A stretch of 64,000 nucleotides of DNA from Rouxiella aceris (GTDB taxonomy: Bacteria > Pseudomonadota > Gammaproteobacteria > Enterobacterales > Enterobacteriaceae): NCBI RefSeq assembly GCF_012933545.1, contig NZ_JAADJU010000016.1, positions 1 to 64,000 of the forward strand, in the 5' to 3' direction. The first letter of the stretch is position 1. Every line of letters starts with the position of its first letter. The notes under the pieces were generated by a model. It was given only the letters and a program-made list of their open reading frames with translations. It was not told the origin of the DNA and searched no databases. A program made the translations under genes and the position numbers. Shown piece after piece: positions 1 through 13,900 of this stretch.

Positions 1-37
1 AGGTGGCGTATCTTACGCTTTCCTCTTTTGATGTCAA
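1..37 (-). promoter_or_regulatory. rRNA operon promoter P2
   Basis: On the minus strand TTGACA (37-32), a 16-bp spacer and TAAGAT (15-10) are followed by ACGCCACC, about 118 bp downstream of the P1 -10. Tandem P1/P2 spacing near 120 bp is typical of rrn operons. The transcript leaves the window at base 1. Confidence 0.8.
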
Positions 38-118
38 CCGTTAATTTCGCGGTCATCATCATTTTTATTCTTTCCGACCCGGTTACTTCGTGATGTTGTT
101 CACGTTGTTCCCTGTCGA

Positions 119-155
119 TGGAGGCGCATTATAGGGACTTCTCAGCAGGCCGCAA
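119..155 (-). promoter_or_regulatory. rRNA operon promoter P1
   Basis: On the minus strand a -35 TTGCGG (155-150), a 16-bp spacer and a perfect -10 TATAAT (133-128) are followed by the GC-rich discriminator GCGCCTCC and a start A near 119. The string CTCCCTATAATGCGCC-like layout is the hallmark of enterobacterial rrn P1 promoters. AT-rich sequence just upstream (about 156-185) would be the UP element. hemG next to an rrn operon is the E. coli rrnA arrangement, so the 16S gene is expected just left of the window. Confidence 0.9.
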
Positions 156-224
156 CCCTTAATTTCGATAAATTTGCCAAACGTTTCTTTTTTCTACGAA
201 ACGTACAGGTAGCCAGCATTACCG

Positions 225-758
225 CTATTTTTTCACCGCTAGTTTGCCAAAATCGGCAGCAAACTGTTTTACCTGTTGCCAATCGGTGTACTCCACTTCT
301 TTACTGGTATCCGTTTCGCCACCGGTAATACGCATAATAAGTTGAATCATCACTCTGTCTAACCAGCCATAACGCGGATAGCGCAACGCACCGGCAAAGA
401 CATTGCACAGCGTCGGCTTCCAGGGTGTAGCTAAAAGAAACTTACGGGTATAGGCATTGGTCTGCGGTGTGCGCTTCTCGGGTTTACGCGCCGTCAGGTT
501 AACGGAGAAGAAAGCCGAGGGCATCGCGTTAAGCTCAACAATATGCTGCTTGATAAACTTGTTGAGCACAGGCGCAAAATGACCATAACGAATCGACGCG
601 CCAATCATCACTTTGCTATAGCTGCTCAAATCAATCTGACCGGCATCTTGCAGATCCATCACTTCACAGTCCGCACCCTCTTTTAAGCAGCTACCTATAT
701 AAGAAGCGATTGCATGGGTCTGTCCATCTCGACTTGCATAAAGCACCAGGGCTTTCAT
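225..758 (-). CDS. hemG: Protoporphyrinogen IX dehydrogenase (quinone), HemG
   Basis: Oxidises protoporphyrinogen IX to protoporphyrin IX in haem synthesis, passing electrons to quinones at the inner membrane. The protein is a 177-aa flavodoxin-like fold with the FMN phosphate loop SRDGQT at residues 9-14, and the conserved blocks IGASIRYGH, RKPEKRTPQTN and GALRYPRYGW. I place the start at 758, where GGAGACGGCG precedes ATG, rather than at the in-frame ATG at 788, because E. coli HemG begins MKTLILFSTRDG. It follows trkH after 37 bp and precedes the rrn promoters, as in E. coli. Confidence 0.95.
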   Translation of the reverse strand: MKALVLYASRDGQTHAIASYIGSCLKEGADCEVMDLQDAGQIDLSSYSKVMIGASIRYGHFAPVLNKFIKQHIVELNAMPSAFFSVNLTARKPEKRTPQTNAYTRKFLLATPWKPTLCNVFAGALRYPRYGWLDRVMIQLIMRITGGETDTSKEVEYTDWQQVKQFAADFGKLAVKK

Positions 759-795
759 CGCCGTCTCCTTTCTACGTAAGGGATCCATGGTTTGC

Positions 796-2247
796 TTACT
801 CCTTCCAGAACGTTGGGGTAAACAACACTAATAAGGTAAAGACTTCCAGGCGACCAAACAGCATGGTCAAAATCAGTATCCATTTTGCCGCATGATTCAT
901 TGAAGCAAAGTTGTCCGCTACGACGCCAAGGCCTGGCCCGAGGTTATTAAGGGTGGCAGTGACGGCGGCAAAAGCCGAGAAGTTATCCACCCCGGTGGCC
1001 ACAATAGCCAGCATACTGATAATAAATACCAGCGCGTAGGCGGAGAAGAATCCCCATACCGCTTCCAGGATGCGTTCTGGCAATGCCCGGTTACCCAACT
1101 TGATGGTATAGACCGCGTTAGGGTGCACCAGCCTTTTAAGCTCGCGTGAGCCCTGTAGATACAACAGCAGGATGCGGATCACCTTTAGCCCGCCGCCGGT
1201 AGAGCCGGCGCAGCCGCCGATAAAAGCGGAACAAAGCAGCAGGATAGGTAAAAACAACGGCCATCTGGCAATACTGTCGGTGGTGTAGCCGGCGGTAGTG
1301 GCCATGGAAACGACCTGGAAGAATGCCTGATTCAAGGTTGTCAGCCCGGAACTGTAGGTATCGTGCATCCACAGTACCGAGGTACAGATCACAACCAGCG
1401 TCAATTGCACCCCCATATACATGCGAAATTCCGGGTCTCGCCAATAGACTTTGATATTGCGACCGCTCAGCAAGGCAAAATGCAGACCGTAGTTACAGCC
1501 GGAGATCAGCAGGAAGATGGCGATAATGGTGTTGATGGTGCCGCTATGAAAATAGCCGATGCTGGCGTCATGGGTAGAAAAACCTCCAATGGCAATAGTC
1601 GAGAAGCTATGGCTGATGGCATCAAATGCCGACATACCGGCGCCCCATAACGAAAAGGCACAGGCGATGGTCAGCAGCAGATAGATAAGCCACAGCGTTT
1701 TGGCCGTCTCGGCAATACGCGGGCGCATCTTGTTATCTTTCAACGGACCCGGCATTTCGGCGCGATAAAGCTGCATCCCGCCGACACCCAGTATGGGCAA
1801 AATAGCCACGGCCAGCACAATGATCCCCATACCGCCAAACCATTGCAGCATCTGACGATAAAACAGGATGGCGTGCGGCAGGCTGTCCAGCCCCACCAGG
1901 GTGGTCGCGCCGGTGGTAGTCAGACCGGAGAAGGATTCAAAAAAGGCGTCGGTCACCGTCAGGCTGGGGCGTTCGGAGAACAGAAAAGGCAAAGCCCCCA
2001 CGCTACCCAGCACGGTCCAGAACAGCACCACAATCAGAAAACCTTCACGCGGTTTCAGCTCGCTGCGCTGTTTACGATTGGGCGCCCACAGTAGCAAACC
2101 GATAGCCAGTGCAACGAAAAACGTTTCACTAAACGCGCGACCCGCACCGTCTCGATAAATTAATGCCACTATCCCGGGAATAATCATCGTTCCCGAGAAA
2201 AGAATAACCAGCACCCCGACAATTCGGGTTATGGCACGAAAATGCAT
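796..2247 (-). CDS. trkH: Trk system potassium uptake protein TrkH
   Basis: Membrane-spanning, K+-translocating subunit of the Trk uptake system; it works with the peripheral NAD-binding TrkA. At 483 aa it has the E. coli length and aligns end to end. It has about ten to twelve membrane segments arranged as four channel-like repeats, with selectivity-filter loops near TTTGATTLVG, IGGFSTHD, TTAGYTTDS and NNLGPGLG. It lies in the pepQ-yigZ-trkH-hemG series, 39 bp after yigZ. Confidence 0.97.
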   Translation of the reverse strand: MHFRAITRIVGVLVILFSGTMIIPGIVALIYRDGAGRAFSETFFVALAIGLLLWAPNRKQRSELKPREGFLIVVLFWTVLGSVGALPFLFSERPSLTVTDAFFESFSGLTTTGATTLVGLDSLPHAILFYRQMLQWFGGMGIIVLAVAILPILGVGGMQLYRAEMPGPLKDNKMRPRIAETAKTLWLIYLLLTIACAFSLWGAGMSAFDAISHSFSTIAIGGFSTHDASIGYFHSGTINTIIAIFLLISGCNYGLHFALLSGRNIKVYWRDPEFRMYMGVQLTLVVICTSVLWMHDTYSSGLTTLNQAFFQVVSMATTAGYTTDSIARWPLFLPILLLCSAFIGGCAGSTGGGLKVIRILLLYLQGSRELKRLVHPNAVYTIKLGNRALPERILEAVWGFFSAYALVFIISMLAIVATGVDNFSAFAAVTATLNNLGPGLGVVADNFASMNHAAKWILILTMLFGRLEVFTLLVLFTPTFWKE

Positions 2248-2286
2248 GCGGCCACATTCCTCTGCAAATAAAATGCGATAAATTGA

Positions 2287-2895
2287 TCAAACAGGCTGCA
2301 GAAGCAGCGAACCACGACTGAGGTTATAGAGTCGGTTCACAATTTCTGCCGCTTCGTATGCTGGCAACGACAGACGGATATCTACTGCTGCGCCATATTC
2401 ACTTTGTAATATGCTGCCACCGACCTGTTGCAATAAGGTCTCAATCATGGCGATTTGCCCATAATCGCATTGCAGCAAAAATTCGGCCTGCGGCACCTTT
2501 TGTTTTATCGGTAAACTGGCCAGTGCCAATTGCACGCCATTGCCATAGGCCCGCACCAATCCCCCGGTGCCCAATTTGATACCGCCGTAGTAACGCACCA
2601 CCACGGCGGTGATCTCGCCAATACCGCTGCCCATCAACTGGCCGAGGATTGGTTTTCCTGCGGTACCGGCAGGCTCGCCATCATCGGAAAAGCCCAGTTG
2701 CTGCGAATCATTGGGCGGTCCGGCAACATAAGCCCAGCAATGATGACGCGCAGCAGGATGCCGGCTTTTAATCAACTGCACAAAAGCCTTGGCCGCTTCC
2801 ACGCCTGGGGTGGGTTCCAGCAAGGTGATAAAGCGGCTTTTTTTTATCTCTTCGCTGACCTCAACAGGTTGAGCGGGAATGGGATAAGGCTGCAT
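2287..2895 (-). CDS. yigZ: IMPACT/UPF0029 family protein YigZ
   Basis: The 202-aa protein has an N-terminal IMPACT (UPF0029) domain with the conserved FSDDGEPAGTAGKP block at about residues 69-82, and a C-terminal DUF1949 domain. The molecular function is not established; the eukaryotic IMPACT relatives act on translational control through GCN1. Its ATG overlaps the pepQ stop codon by one base (TGATG at 2897-2893), so the two genes are probably translationally coupled. Confidence 0.93.
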   Translation of the reverse strand: MQPYPIPAQPVEVSEEIKKSRFITLLEPTPGVEAAKAFVQLIKSRHPAARHHCWAYVAGPPNDSQQLGFSDDGEPAGTAGKPILGQLMGSGIGEITAVVVRYYGGIKLGTGGLVRAYGNGVQLALASLPIKQKVPQAEFLLQCDYGQIAMIETLLQQVGGSILQSEYGAAVDIRLSLPAYEAAEIVNRLYNLSRGSLLLQPV

Positions 2896-4226
2896 CAGGC
2901 AAGTTTCAAATCACGCGTCATATTTTCAATACGATTATCGTGGATAACAATATTGTCTTCGATACGAATGCCACCAAAAGGTTTCATTGCCTCAATCTTG
3001 TCCCAGGCAAAATGCTTACTGAACTTGCCATCGCGCCACCGGGCCAACAGCGACTCAATAAAGTACAAACCCGGTTCAATGGTCAAGACCATACCCGGCT
3101 GAATAATGCGGGTACAGCGCAGATAAGGATACTGCGACGGTGCCGCCAGATGGGTGCCGTTCTCATCCTGCATAAAGCCACCGACATCATGCACTTGCAA
3201 ACCCAGTTGATGCCCCAGACCGTGCGGCAGGAAAGGTCCGGTCAGATCCTGCTCGACCATCGCCTCTTCACTGATATCGACAATCAGCTTATGTGCCTTG
3301 AGAATACGCGCAATACGGTGGTGCATCTGCACATGATAGTCGGTATAGCTGACGCCCGGCTTGATACTGTCAATCAGCGCAAGCTGCTCGCGATTGAGGT
3401 CTTTTACCAGCTCGGCGAAATCGCTGTCCGCGTTGGCGGCATAGGTCCGCGTCAGATCGGCGGCATAGCCATTGTATTCGGTACCGGCATCTATCAGGAA
3501 GCTGCGCATTTCGGCAGGCGGCTGATGTTGCAGGGTGGTGTAATGCAATACCGAGGCGTGCTCGTTCAGGGCAACAATATTGCCATAGGGCACTTCGGTT
3601 TCACGATGGCCGGTGGCGGTAAGATAGGCCATGCTGATATCAAACTCGCTCATCCCCGACAAAAATGCTTCCTGCGCCGCGCGATGGCCGCTAACCGCCA
3701 CTTTTTGCGCTTCGCGCATACAAGCCACTTCATAGTCGGTTTTATAGGCACGATGATAGTGCAAATAGTCGAGCACTGCTTGCGGGTTAAGATGGTCAGC
3801 GGTAATGCCCAGGCTCAGCGCCCGATCCTGACAATAGCCGATATAGGCCACGCGCGATAAGTCCGCAGGCAGCTGCTTCTTGATGTCGTCGGGTTTGGTC
3901 AGGCCATGTACCTGCACATCTTGCGTCCAGAACGAATTCGGCAGCGGCTCAACGCTGTGCCAGTAGTCGACCGGAGAGTAAAACCACAGTTTGGGGGCAT
4001 TGACCCCATCCACCCACAGCCAGCAGTTGGGAACCTGGATCACTGGAACCCAGGCTTTAAACTGTGGATTGACCTTGAAGGCATAACTGTAGTCATCAAG
4101 AAAAGTCGCCTGCAATTCACCGGAGTGGATCAGCAGAGCATCGAGTTGGTTGCGTTGCAAAATTTCCAGCGCACGCGCCTGTAAAACGGCGATATGTTCT
4201 TTATAAAGTGTAGCGAGCGATTCCAT
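2895..4226 (-). CDS. pepQ: Xaa-Pro dipeptidase PepQ
   Basis: Cytosolic metallopeptidase that splits dipeptides with C-terminal proline. The 443-aa protein has the pita-bread fold with the dinuclear metal ligands visible: two Asp in [16 protein letters not shown], His in [13 protein letters not shown], and Glu in EPGLYF and GIRIEDN. The start at 4226 follows AAGGACAG with good spacing and gives exactly the E. coli length, so I reject the longer frame to 4268. It is divergent from fadB, as in E. coli. Confidence 0.96.
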   Translation of the reverse strand: MESLATLYKEHIAVLQARALEILQRNQLDALLIHSGELQATFLDDYSYAFKVNPQFKAWVPVIQVPNCWLWVDGVNAPKLWFYSPVDYWHSVEPLPNSFWTQDVQVHGLTKPDDIKKQLPADLSRVAYIGYCQDRALSLGITADHLNPQAVLDYLHYHRAYKTDYEVACMREAQKVAVSGHRAAQEAFLSGMSEFDISMAYLTATGHRETEVPYGNIVALNEHASVLHYTTLQHQPPAEMRSFLIDAGTEYNGYAADLTRTYAANADSDFAELVKDLNREQLALIDSIKPGVSYTDYHVQMHHRIARILKAHKLIVDISEEAMVEQDLTGPFLPHGLGHQLGLQVHDVGGFMQDENGTHLAAPSQYPYLRCTRIIQPGMVLTIEPGLYFIESLLARWRDGKFSKHFAWDKIEAMKPFGGIRIEDNIVIHDNRIENMTRDLKLA

Positions 4227-4383
4227 CAACCTGTCCTTACTTAGATACATACGATAAGTGCAAAACATTGCCGCATCTTATCACAGCCAGCCGCAGGCCG
4301 TAGCCCCGCAAGCTTTGTGATCTTGCCTGCAAAATACAATCAACTGATTTGCATTTCGTTAACATAAAAACCACACTCCATTC

Positions 4384-4400
4384 ATCTGGTCATACCAGAT
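4384..4400. promoter_or_regulatory. FadR operator upstream of fadBA
   Basis: The 17-bp imperfect palindrome ATCTGGTCATACCAGAT lies 26 bp before the fadB start. It matches the E. coli fadB FadR site (ATCTGGTACGACCAGAT) at nearly every position. FadR represses fad genes until long-chain acyl-CoA releases it. Confidence 0.9.
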
Positions 4401-4426
4401 CGTCACCGATGATTCAGGAGAGAGAC

Positions 4427-7791
<3,365 letters not shown>

Positions 7792-7801
7792 TTGCCGTCT
7801 T

Positions 7802-7826
7802 CCCGCCCGTCAGGGCGGGCTTTTTT
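7802..7826 (+). terminator. fadBA terminator
   Basis: A CCCGCCC / GGGCGGG stem with a four-base loop followed by CTTTTTT, starting 11 bp after the fadA stop. It is between convergent fadA and fre. Confidence 0.9.
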
Positions 7827-7832
7827 GCCTAA

Positions 7833-8534
7833 TCAGATAAACGCAAAGGCATCGCCAAACATGCGTTCTTCCAGCGCACCGCGCTCGGCACAGAAGCGTT
7901 CGCGGGCAATTTTCGCCATCTCAAAACGACCGGCAATATAGATATCCTGTTCGCTCAGCGAGTCAAAGTCCTGCAATACCGCGCTTAGCACGGTGCCGCT
8001 TCTTCCCGTCCATCCTGCTTCCGGCTGTTCGACCACCGGGATCACTTTCAGATTAGGATGCTGCACGCTCAGCGCCTCTAACTCACCCAAATCATAGAGA
8101 TGTTTGAGCTCGCGCCCGCCCCAATAGATAGCGATATCGCGATTGGGCTGTTGCGCCAGGGCAGTGATCAAAATAGAACGCACGTAAGAGAAACCGGTGC
8201 CACCGGCGATCAACAGCAAAGGGCGTTCGCTATCTTCCCGCAGCCAGGCTTCGCCGTGCGGGGAATCGATCTCAATGGTCGGCTGTTTCAGAATGCGGTC
8301 CATCACCGCCATGGCGTAGAGATTTAGCTCAGATGCGCCAATATGCAGTTCCAGAAATTGGGTTTCTGAAGGCACCGAGGCAATAGAGAACGGGCGTTTG
8401 TCTCGCTCATCCATTACCACCATCAAATATTGTCCGGCACGGAATGAAAAAGATGACTCCGGTTGCAGGCGAACCCGATACACAGTGTCAGTGATGGCCT
8501 CAACCGAGGACACTTTACAGCTCATTATGGTCAT
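7833..8534 (-). CDS. fre: NAD(P)H-flavin reductase Fre
   Basis: Reduces free riboflavin/FMN/FAD with NAD(P)H; the reduced flavins serve ferric-iron release and other enzymes. The 233-aa ferredoxin-reductase-fold protein has RPFSIAS (flavin isoalloxazine contact) and [11 protein letters not shown] (nicotinamide binding). I place the start at 8534, where GAGGGAATGC precedes ATG and the length equals E. coli Fre. A longer in-frame start at 8594 lacks homology in its extra 20 residues. Confidence 0.96.
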   Translation of the reverse strand: MTIMSCKVSSVEAITDTVYRVRLQPESSFSFRAGQYLMVVMDERDKRPFSIASVPSETQFLELHIGASELNLYAMAVMDRILKQPTIEIDSPHGEAWLREDSERPLLLIAGGTGFSYVRSILITALAQQPNRDIAIYWGGRELKHLYDLGELEALSVQHPNLKVIPVVEQPEAGWTGRSGTVLSAVLQDFDSLSEQDIYIAGRFEMAKIARERFCAERGALEERMFGDAFAFI

Positions 8535-8619
8535 GCATTCCCTCTGAGGGTCATCAGATCTCAACTGGTAGCAAACATCGTCTGCACATAGCACACAGAC
8601 AGTTTACCCTTCGATACCG

Positions 8620-8660
8620 GCATAATAATAAGGCAGCGCGCAACGGGACCGCGCGGCTGC
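8620..8660 (-). terminator. Probable ubiD terminator
   Basis: On the minus strand GCAGC(C)GCGC pairs with GCGCGCTGC around a short loop, followed by the loosely U-rich CTTATTATTAT. It lies 26 bp after the ubiD stop and before fre. Confidence 0.5.
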
Positions 8661-8685
8661 AATAAGTAAAACAGGTACATCGGTG

Positions 8686-10182
8686 TTATTTCGTGGTTTT
8701 GCCGGTGTTAAAAATATCCAGCTCGTCCCAGATAGCATCAACGCGTTGGCACACCTGAGGATCCATCACAATCGGACGTCCCCATTCGCGATCGGTCTCG
8801 CCCGGCCACTTATTAGTGGCATCCATCCCCATTTTGGAACCCAATCCGGAAACCGGCGAGGCAAAATCAAGGTAATCGATGGGCGTGTTTTCAACCAGAA
8901 CCGTATCACGTGCCGGATCCATTCGGGTGGTAATGGCCCAAATCACATCTTTCCAGTCACGGGCATTAATGTCGTCATCACACACAATAACAAATTTTGT
9001 GTACATAAACTGCCGCAAAAATGACCAGACCCCCATCATCACGCGTTTGGCATGCCCGGGATATTGTTTCTTCATGGTGACCACGGCCAGGCGATATGAA
9101 CAACCTTCCGGCGGCAGATAAAAATCGACAATTTCCGGGAACTGTTTTTTCAGGATTGGCACAAAGACTTCATTCAATGCCACGCCCAATACCGCCGGTT
9201 CATCGGGCGGTCTTCCGGTAAAGGTGGAGTGATAAATCGCATCTTTACGCTGGGTGATATGGGTTACGGTGAAAACCGGGAAATTATCTACTTCATTATA
9301 ATAGCCGGTATGATCGCCGTAAGGGCCTTCTGGCGCCATTTCCCCCGGCTCGATATAGCCTTCCAATACGATTTCCGCACTGGCCGGGACTTCGAGATCG
9401 TTGGAGATACACTTGACCACTTCCGTTTTACTGCCACGCAGTAAACCGGCAAACGCATACTCGGACAAGGTATCAGGTACCGGCGTCACGGCACCTAAAA
9501 TGGTCGCCGGATCGGCACCCAGTGCAACCGCCACCGGAAAACGTTGCCCCGGATTTTGTTGACACCATTCCTGAAAGTCCAACGCACCGCCGCGATGCGA
9601 CAGCCAGCGCATAATCAGTTTGTTTTTACCTAATACTTGCTGGCGATAAATGCCCAGGTTTTGCCGTACCTTATGTGGTCCGCGAGTGACCGTCAGGCCC
9701 CAGGTGATCAGCGGTGCGGCATCTTCTGGCCAGCAGTGCATAACCGGAATGCGGCCCAAATCGACGTCTTCACCCTGCCAGACCTGCTCCTGACAAGGAG
9801 CGGAGCTCAGGCATTTGGTGGCCATATTCAACACTTGTTTGAACTTGGGCATTTTGTCGTAGAAATCGCGAAAACCGCGCGGCGGCTCAGGCTCTTTCAA
9901 AAAAGCCAGCAGTTCGCCCACTTCACGCAGTGCGCCGACGTTATCTTGCCCCATGCCCTTGGCAACACGGTCGGGCGTGCCAAATAAGTTGCACAGCACC
10001 GGCATATCGTAGCCTTTGGGATTTTCAAAAAGCAACGCCGGGCCACCGGCACGCAAGGTGCGATCGGCAATTTCCGTCATTTCGAGGTAAGGATCAACAG
10101 GTTGAGTGATGCGTTTGAGGTCGCCCTGTTTTTCCAGCAAAGAAAGGAAGTCACGTAGGTCACGATATTTCATACGAGGCAC
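8686..10182 (-). CDS. ubiD: 4-hydroxy-3-polyprenylbenzoate decarboxylase UbiD
   Basis: Decarboxylates octaprenyl-4-hydroxybenzoate in ubiquinone synthesis, using prenylated FMN supplied by UbiX. The protein aligns with E. coli UbiD throughout (498 vs 497 aa), including [21 protein letters not shown] and the signature [12 protein letters not shown]. The start is uncertain: GTG at 10182 (protein MPRMKYRDL) matches the E. coli start MDAMKYNDL, but ATG at 10173 is three codons downstream and neither has a clear Shine-Dalgarno site. Confidence 0.96.
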   Translation of the reverse strand: MPRMKYRDLRDFLSLLEKQGDLKRITQPVDPYLEMTEIADRTLRAGGPALLFENPKGYDMPVLCNLFGTPDRVAKGMGQDNVGALREVGELLAFLKEPEPPRGFRDFYDKMPKFKQVLNMATKCLSSAPCQEQVWQGEDVDLGRIPVMHCWPEDAAPLITWGLTVTRGPHKVRQNLGIYRQQVLGKNKLIMRWLSHRGGALDFQEWCQQNPGQRFPVAVALGADPATILGAVTPVPDTLSEYAFAGLLRGSKTEVVKCISNDLEVPASAEIVLEGYIEPGEMAPEGPYGDHTGYYNEVDNFPVFTVTHITQRKDAIYHSTFTGRPPDEPAVLGVALNEVFVPILKKQFPEIVDFYLPPEGCSYRLAVVTMKKQYPGHAKRVMMGVWSFLRQFMYTKFVIVCDDDINARDWKDVIWAITTRMDPARDTVLVENTPIDYLDFASPVSGLGSKMGMDATNKWPGETDREWGRPIVMDPQVCQRVDAIWDELDIFNTGKTTK

Positions 10183-10317
10183 GTCATTATAAGTTTTATC
10201 ACCAAATTTAGGAGGCAGTATAAAGCCTGTCGGCCGCTGTGGCTGCTTTTTTCAATTTCGCAACATCAGCGGCGCGACAGACCGGATTATCCGCCGCTGT
10301 TCAATTTGACCATGCTA

Positions 10318-11043
10318 TTAAAGGCAATTGAAGGGAACAAGACCGGAAAGTGCTCGCGTGTCCACATACTCCTTGGTCTCATGACCGTAGTGGAACACTT
10401 TAAAGCCTTCGCCTTTGGCGCTGTAATACCGCAGGTCATTGCCGGAAATGTGCAACATACTGCCTTCACGCAGGGCAATCACCGACTCACTGGTGTTAAC
10501 CATGCAGAATTCGGTCAGTCGATCGTCGCGGGTTTCGCCCATATGACCACTAACCTGCACATCGGTATAGTGAGGATTGATCTGTACCGGGAACAGACCC
10601 AACGCAGGCAATACTACCGCGTTACGCACCGGCATATCATTGGTGGTACGAATACTTGGCGTGGCGACATTACAACCCGCGCTCCAGCCAATATAAGGAA
10701 TGCCTCGTTCACGCACCGCGCGTTGAATAGGAACGATCAGGTCTTTCTCATGCAGCATCTGGTTCAACATCCAGCTATTGCCGCCGCTGACCAGAATACA
10801 TTGTGCCTGTTCGATAGCGATAGCCGGGACACCGGCATGATGGATACTGCCGACTTTAATTCCCAGCGCATGCTCAAGCTCAACCGCCCGGGCGTCGTAA
10901 TCACTGCGGATCAAAGCATAAGGGATCAATACGGCAGAGGTAATATTGCGAGACTTCAACAACCCCTTGATCTGCTCATGAGCATAATCCAAGGGCTCAC
11001 TGTCGCTTGAAAGCTTACCGTTACTCAGTAAGAACAATTCCAT
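10318..11043 (-). CDS. pepE: Dipeptidase E (alpha-aspartyl dipeptidase) PepE
   Basis: Serine peptidase that hydrolyses dipeptides with N-terminal aspartate. The 241-aa protein keeps the peptidase-E triad region: Ser in GWSAGCN, Asp within IRTTNDMP, and His in INPHYTD. The start at 11043 is set by TTTTGGAGAAAAGTA before ATG and matches E. coli MELLLLSN. In E. coli pepE lies elsewhere (near iclR), so its place between ubiD and rfaH is lineage-specific. Confidence 0.9.
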   Translation of the reverse strand: MELFLLSNGKLSSDSEPLDYAHEQIKGLLKSRNITSAVLIPYALIRSDYDARAVELEHALGIKVGSIHHAGVPAIAIEQAQCILVSGGNSWMLNQMLHEKDLIVPIQRAVRERGIPYIGWSAGCNVATPSIRTTNDMPVRNAVVLPALGLFPVQINPHYTDVQVSGHMGETRDDRLTEFCMVNTSESVIALREGSMLHISGNDLRYYSAKGEGFKVFHYGHETKEYVDTRALSGLVPFNCL

Positions 11044-11171
11044 TACTTTTCTCCAAAAGTTACTGTCAGACCTGATGTTACCATTGCAGTCCGGCAGGCG
11101 CTGCACGCGCGGCTATTTATCCATTAAAGCTTTTGTTATCCTCATCCGGTTAGTTAAGAGGAAACCCAATA

Positions 11172-11660
11172 ATGGAAAGCTGGTATTTACTGTATTGCAA
11201 ACGAGGTCAACATGTTCGTGCTCAGGAGCACCTTGAACGTCAACAGGTTCAATGTCTTGTGCCCACGATCGCGTTAGAGAAGGTCGTCCGTGGTCGCCGT
11301 ACCCTGGTAGATGAGCCTTTGTTTCCAAACTACATGTTTATCTCATTTGATCCTGAAAAAATCCATACCACGACGATCAGCGCCACCCGTGGCGTAAGTC
11401 ATTTCGTCCGGTTTGGACCTCAGCTTGCCATGGTCAATCCTGCGGTGATTGACCAGTTGGTTAATCAACCCTTGCCCGAAGTCCGCGACCCGGAAACGCC
11501 ACATACCGGCGATAGCGTATTAATCATTGATGGGGTATTTGAGGGCCTGCAGGCTATCTATACCGAACCAGACGGCGAGCGGCGTTCTCATCTGTTGCTG
11601 AATCTGCTTAATCAACAGGTAAAACAAAGCCTCGGCAACACCCAATTCCAGAAAATCTGA
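11172..11660 (+). CDS. rfaH: Transcription antitermination protein RfaH
   Basis: NusG paralogue that is recruited at ops elements and lets RNA polymerase and ribosomes proceed through long operons such as LPS core, capsule and F-type transfer genes. The protein is 162 aa like E. coli RfaH, with the N-terminal NGN domain ([32 protein letters not shown]) and the C-terminal KOW region that switches from helices to barrel. The ribosome site is TTAAGAGGAAACC. It is convergent with tatD. Confidence 0.96.
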   Translation: MESWYLLYCKRGQHVRAQEHLERQQVQCLVPTIALEKVVRGRRTLVDEPLFPNYMFISFDPEKIHTTTISATRGVSHFVRFGPQLAMVNPAVIDQLVNQPLPEVRDPETPHTGDSVLIIDGVFEGLQAIYTEPDGERRSHLLLNLLNQQVKQSLGNTQFQKI

Positions 11661-11688
11661 GTACGTATCCGCCCTGTCCTACTATGAC

Positions 11689-12474
11689 TCAAAGTCTGAA
11701 TAACCGACGCGCATTTTCGTCGGTTATTTTCGCCAGCATCTGCGGTTCTTCATCCAGCTCTCGCCAACGTGCCACCTGTGCGACGATATGCGGCAGAAAA
11801 CATGGCTCGTTGCGCCGTGACCTGGGTTTATCGGCCATATCCCGCGGCAACAAGTAGGGGGCATCGGTTTCCAGCAGCAGACGTTCGGCAGGGATCAACG
11901 ATAACATCTCCCGTAACTCCAGCCCGCGACGTTCGTCGCAGACCCAACCGGTGATGCCGATAGACAGGCCGAGAGATAAATAGTCTTCCAGCTCTTGCTG
12001 ACTGCCGGTAAAGCAGTGAACCACCGCCCCCGGCAAACGATCGAGCCAGGGTTGCAACAGCTGGCTAAAACGCGGGGCAGCGTCGCGACAGTGTAAAAAC
12101 ACCGGCAGTTCCAGCTCGGCAGCCAGGGCCAGCTGAGCGCTAAACGCCGTTTCCTGCTCGGCTGGCGTTGAGAAATTACGGTTAAAATCCAGTCCGCACT
12201 CGCCTATCGCCACCACGCGGGGAGCCTGAGCCAACTCGCGTAATGCCTGCTCAACCTCCCGATCCCAGGAGCTGGCGTGATGGGGATGGACACCGGCAGT
12301 CGACCAGCAAAAGTCAGGATACTGCGTAGCCAGCAATTGCGCCTGATGGCTCTCTGCAAGGGAGGTGCCGGTGATCAACATGCCGCTAAGACCTGCCGAC
12401 TTGGCCCGTGACACCACCTCGGCACGATCTTTATCAAATTGATTACTGGTTAAATTCAGACCGATTTCAAACAT
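11689..12474 (-). CDS. tatD: TatD family metal-dependent 3'-5' deoxyribonuclease
   Basis: Metal-dependent hydrolase of the amidohydrolase superfamily with exonuclease activity on DNA/RNA; it is encoded with tatABC but is not required for export. The 261-aa TIM-barrel protein shows the metal-binding motifs GVHPHH, GECGLDF, HCRDA, HCFTG and ETDAPYL. I choose the start at 12474 (GAGAGACGCT before ATG) because it matches E. coli MFDIGVNLTS. The frame extends 17 codons further upstream without homology. Confidence 0.95.
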   Translation of the reverse strand: MFEIGLNLTSNQFDKDRAEVVSRAKSAGLSGMLITGTSLAESHQAQLLATQYPDFCWSTAGVHPHHASSWDREVEQALRELAQAPRVVAIGECGLDFNRNFSTPAEQETAFSAQLALAAELELPVFLHCRDAAPRFSQLLQPWLDRLPGAVVHCFTGSQQELEDYLSLGLSIGITGWVCDERRGLELREMLSLIPAERLLLETDAPYLLPRDMADKPRSRRNEPCFLPHIVAQVARWRELDEEPQMLAKITDENARRLFRL

Positions 12475-12530
12475 AGCGTCTCTCAAAAAAGAAACCGCCC
12501 AACTGGACGGTTTATTAATCGGCAAATGAC

Positions 12531-13301
12531 TTACGATGCATCTGGCTCGCTGTCAGCCTCATCGTCGTCATCGCTACGACGTTTTTTGCCGACATAGAAA
12601 CGTGCAAAGAACACGCCAATCTCAAACAGGCAGTACATGGGGATCGCCAATAGCGTCTGAGAGAAAACGTCAGGCGGTGTCAGCAACATACCGACGACAA
12701 AAGCACCGACCAGCACATAAGGTCGTTTCTTGCGCAGATCGGCAGGCGTGGTCACCCCGGTCCAGCACAGCAGGATAATGGCGATAGGCACTTCGAACGA
12801 CACGCCAAATGCCATAAAGATGGCCATCACAAAATCGAGGTACTTGTTAATATCCGTCGCGAGCTGCACACCTGCCGGTGCGGTTTTGGCAAAAAAGGCA
12901 AATGCCAAAGGGAACACCAGGAAATAGGCAAACGCCATGCCGATATAGAACAGGATAGAGCTGGAAAACAGCAGCGGCATCATTAGCCGACGTTCATGCT
13001 TATATAACGCCGGTGCCACAAAGCCCCATACCTGATAGAGAATAAAAGGTGCCGAGACAAAGACCGAGACGATCATCGTCAACTTGATAGGCGTAAAGAA
13101 TGGCGAGGCAACGTCGGTGGCGATCATGCTCGATCCCAAAGGCATCACCTTGATCAGCGGTGCTGAAACCATGTAGTAGATATCGTTGGCAAAATAAACC
13201 AGTGCCAAAAAAACCACAATCACGCAAATAATGGAATTCAACAGGCGCTTACGCAGCTCAATCAAATGACTGATAAGCGGTTGTGTATCATCAACTGCCA
13301 T
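12531..13301 (-). CDS. tatC: Twin-arginine translocase subunit TatC
   Basis: Inner-membrane receptor for twin-arginine signal peptides; it forms the TatBC complex and recruits TatA. The 256-aa protein has six membrane segments and the conserved N-terminal block [10 protein letters not shown], plus FxxxxxLPL-type loops near [10 protein letters not shown]. It begins 2 bp after tatB, with tatD 56 bp further on, in the order tatA-tatB-tatC-tatD. Confidence 0.97.
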   Translation of the reverse strand: MAVDDTQPLISHLIELRKRLLNSIICVIVVFLALVYFANDIYYMVSAPLIKVMPLGSSMIATDVASPFFTPIKLTMIVSVFVSAPFILYQVWGFVAPALYKHERRLMMPLLFSSSILFYIGMAFAYFLVFPLAFAFFAKTAPAGVQLATDINKYLDFVMAIFMAFGVSFEVPIAIILLCWTGVTTPADLRKKRPYVLVGAFVVGMLLTPPDVFSQTLLAIPMYCLFEIGVFFARFYVGKKRRSDDDDEADSEPDAS

Positions 13302-13303
13302 AT

Positions 13304-13897
13304 TTAGCGTTCACCCGTTGGTTGTGAAGAAGGAGCCGTTTTCACCGCAGGCTGACTATCAATAGCCGCCGCGGGCGATTCTATTGGCTTGCTTGCCGGT
13401 GCAGAAGCAATACCAGCGGATGGCGCAACGTCAGCAGTAATGGTGCTTTCTGGCGTAACCACCGGTGCACTGGCAACCTGATCGGCAGACGCGGGCGAAA
13501 CGCCCTCTTCATAATGGGCTGTGGCATCTTTCAACAGCGGATTATGAATGGTATTACCCTCATCTTTGGCTGCGGCGATAGATTTGTCAGCAGGATCAAG
13601 ATCCAGCGTAATAGAGCGCTTCATGGAAGAGGCCGCTTCTTTCAAATCGTCGATAGAGGATTTGATTTCAGGCGACAGGTTTTTTAACCCGGCTTCTTCT
13701 GCTTTCTTCAGGCTATCTTGCAGCTCTTGCAGTTTCAGCTCCTGATTCAGCTCATTTTGCACCGATGCTGCCATCGATCGTAGTGTGCGGATCCAGGCCG
13801 CCACCGTTCTTACCGCCACGGGCAAACGCTCAGGTCCCAACACCACCAGACCAATCACAAATACCAGTAACAGCTCACTAAACCCAATGTCGAACAC
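13304..13897 (-). CDS. tatB: Twin-arginine translocase subunit TatB
   Basis: Partner of TatC in signal-peptide recognition. It has the N-terminal membrane hairpin [23 protein letters not shown]-type layout (conserved Glu in the membrane segment, GPERLP hinge) followed by an amphipathic helix. The C-terminal tail is low-complexity, rich in Ala, Pro and Ser. At 197 aa it is longer than E. coli TatB (171 aa), and the extra length is in the variable tail. Confidence 0.95.
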   Translation of the reverse strand: MFDIGFSELLLVFVIGLVVLGPERLPVAVRTVAAWIRTLRSMAASVQNELNQELKLQELQDSLKKAEEAGLKNLSPEIKSSIDDLKEAASSMKRSITLDLDPADKSIAAAKDEGNTIHNPLLKDATAHYEEGVSPASADQVASAPVVTPESTITADVAPSAGIASAPASKPIESPAAAIDSQPAVKTAPSSQPTGER

Positions 13898-13900
13898 GGC

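Noticed and set aside
2940-3860. 306-codon plus-strand frame opposite pepQ
   Set aside because: Antisense shadow of a clearly homologous pepQ; no ribosome site or recognisable domain.
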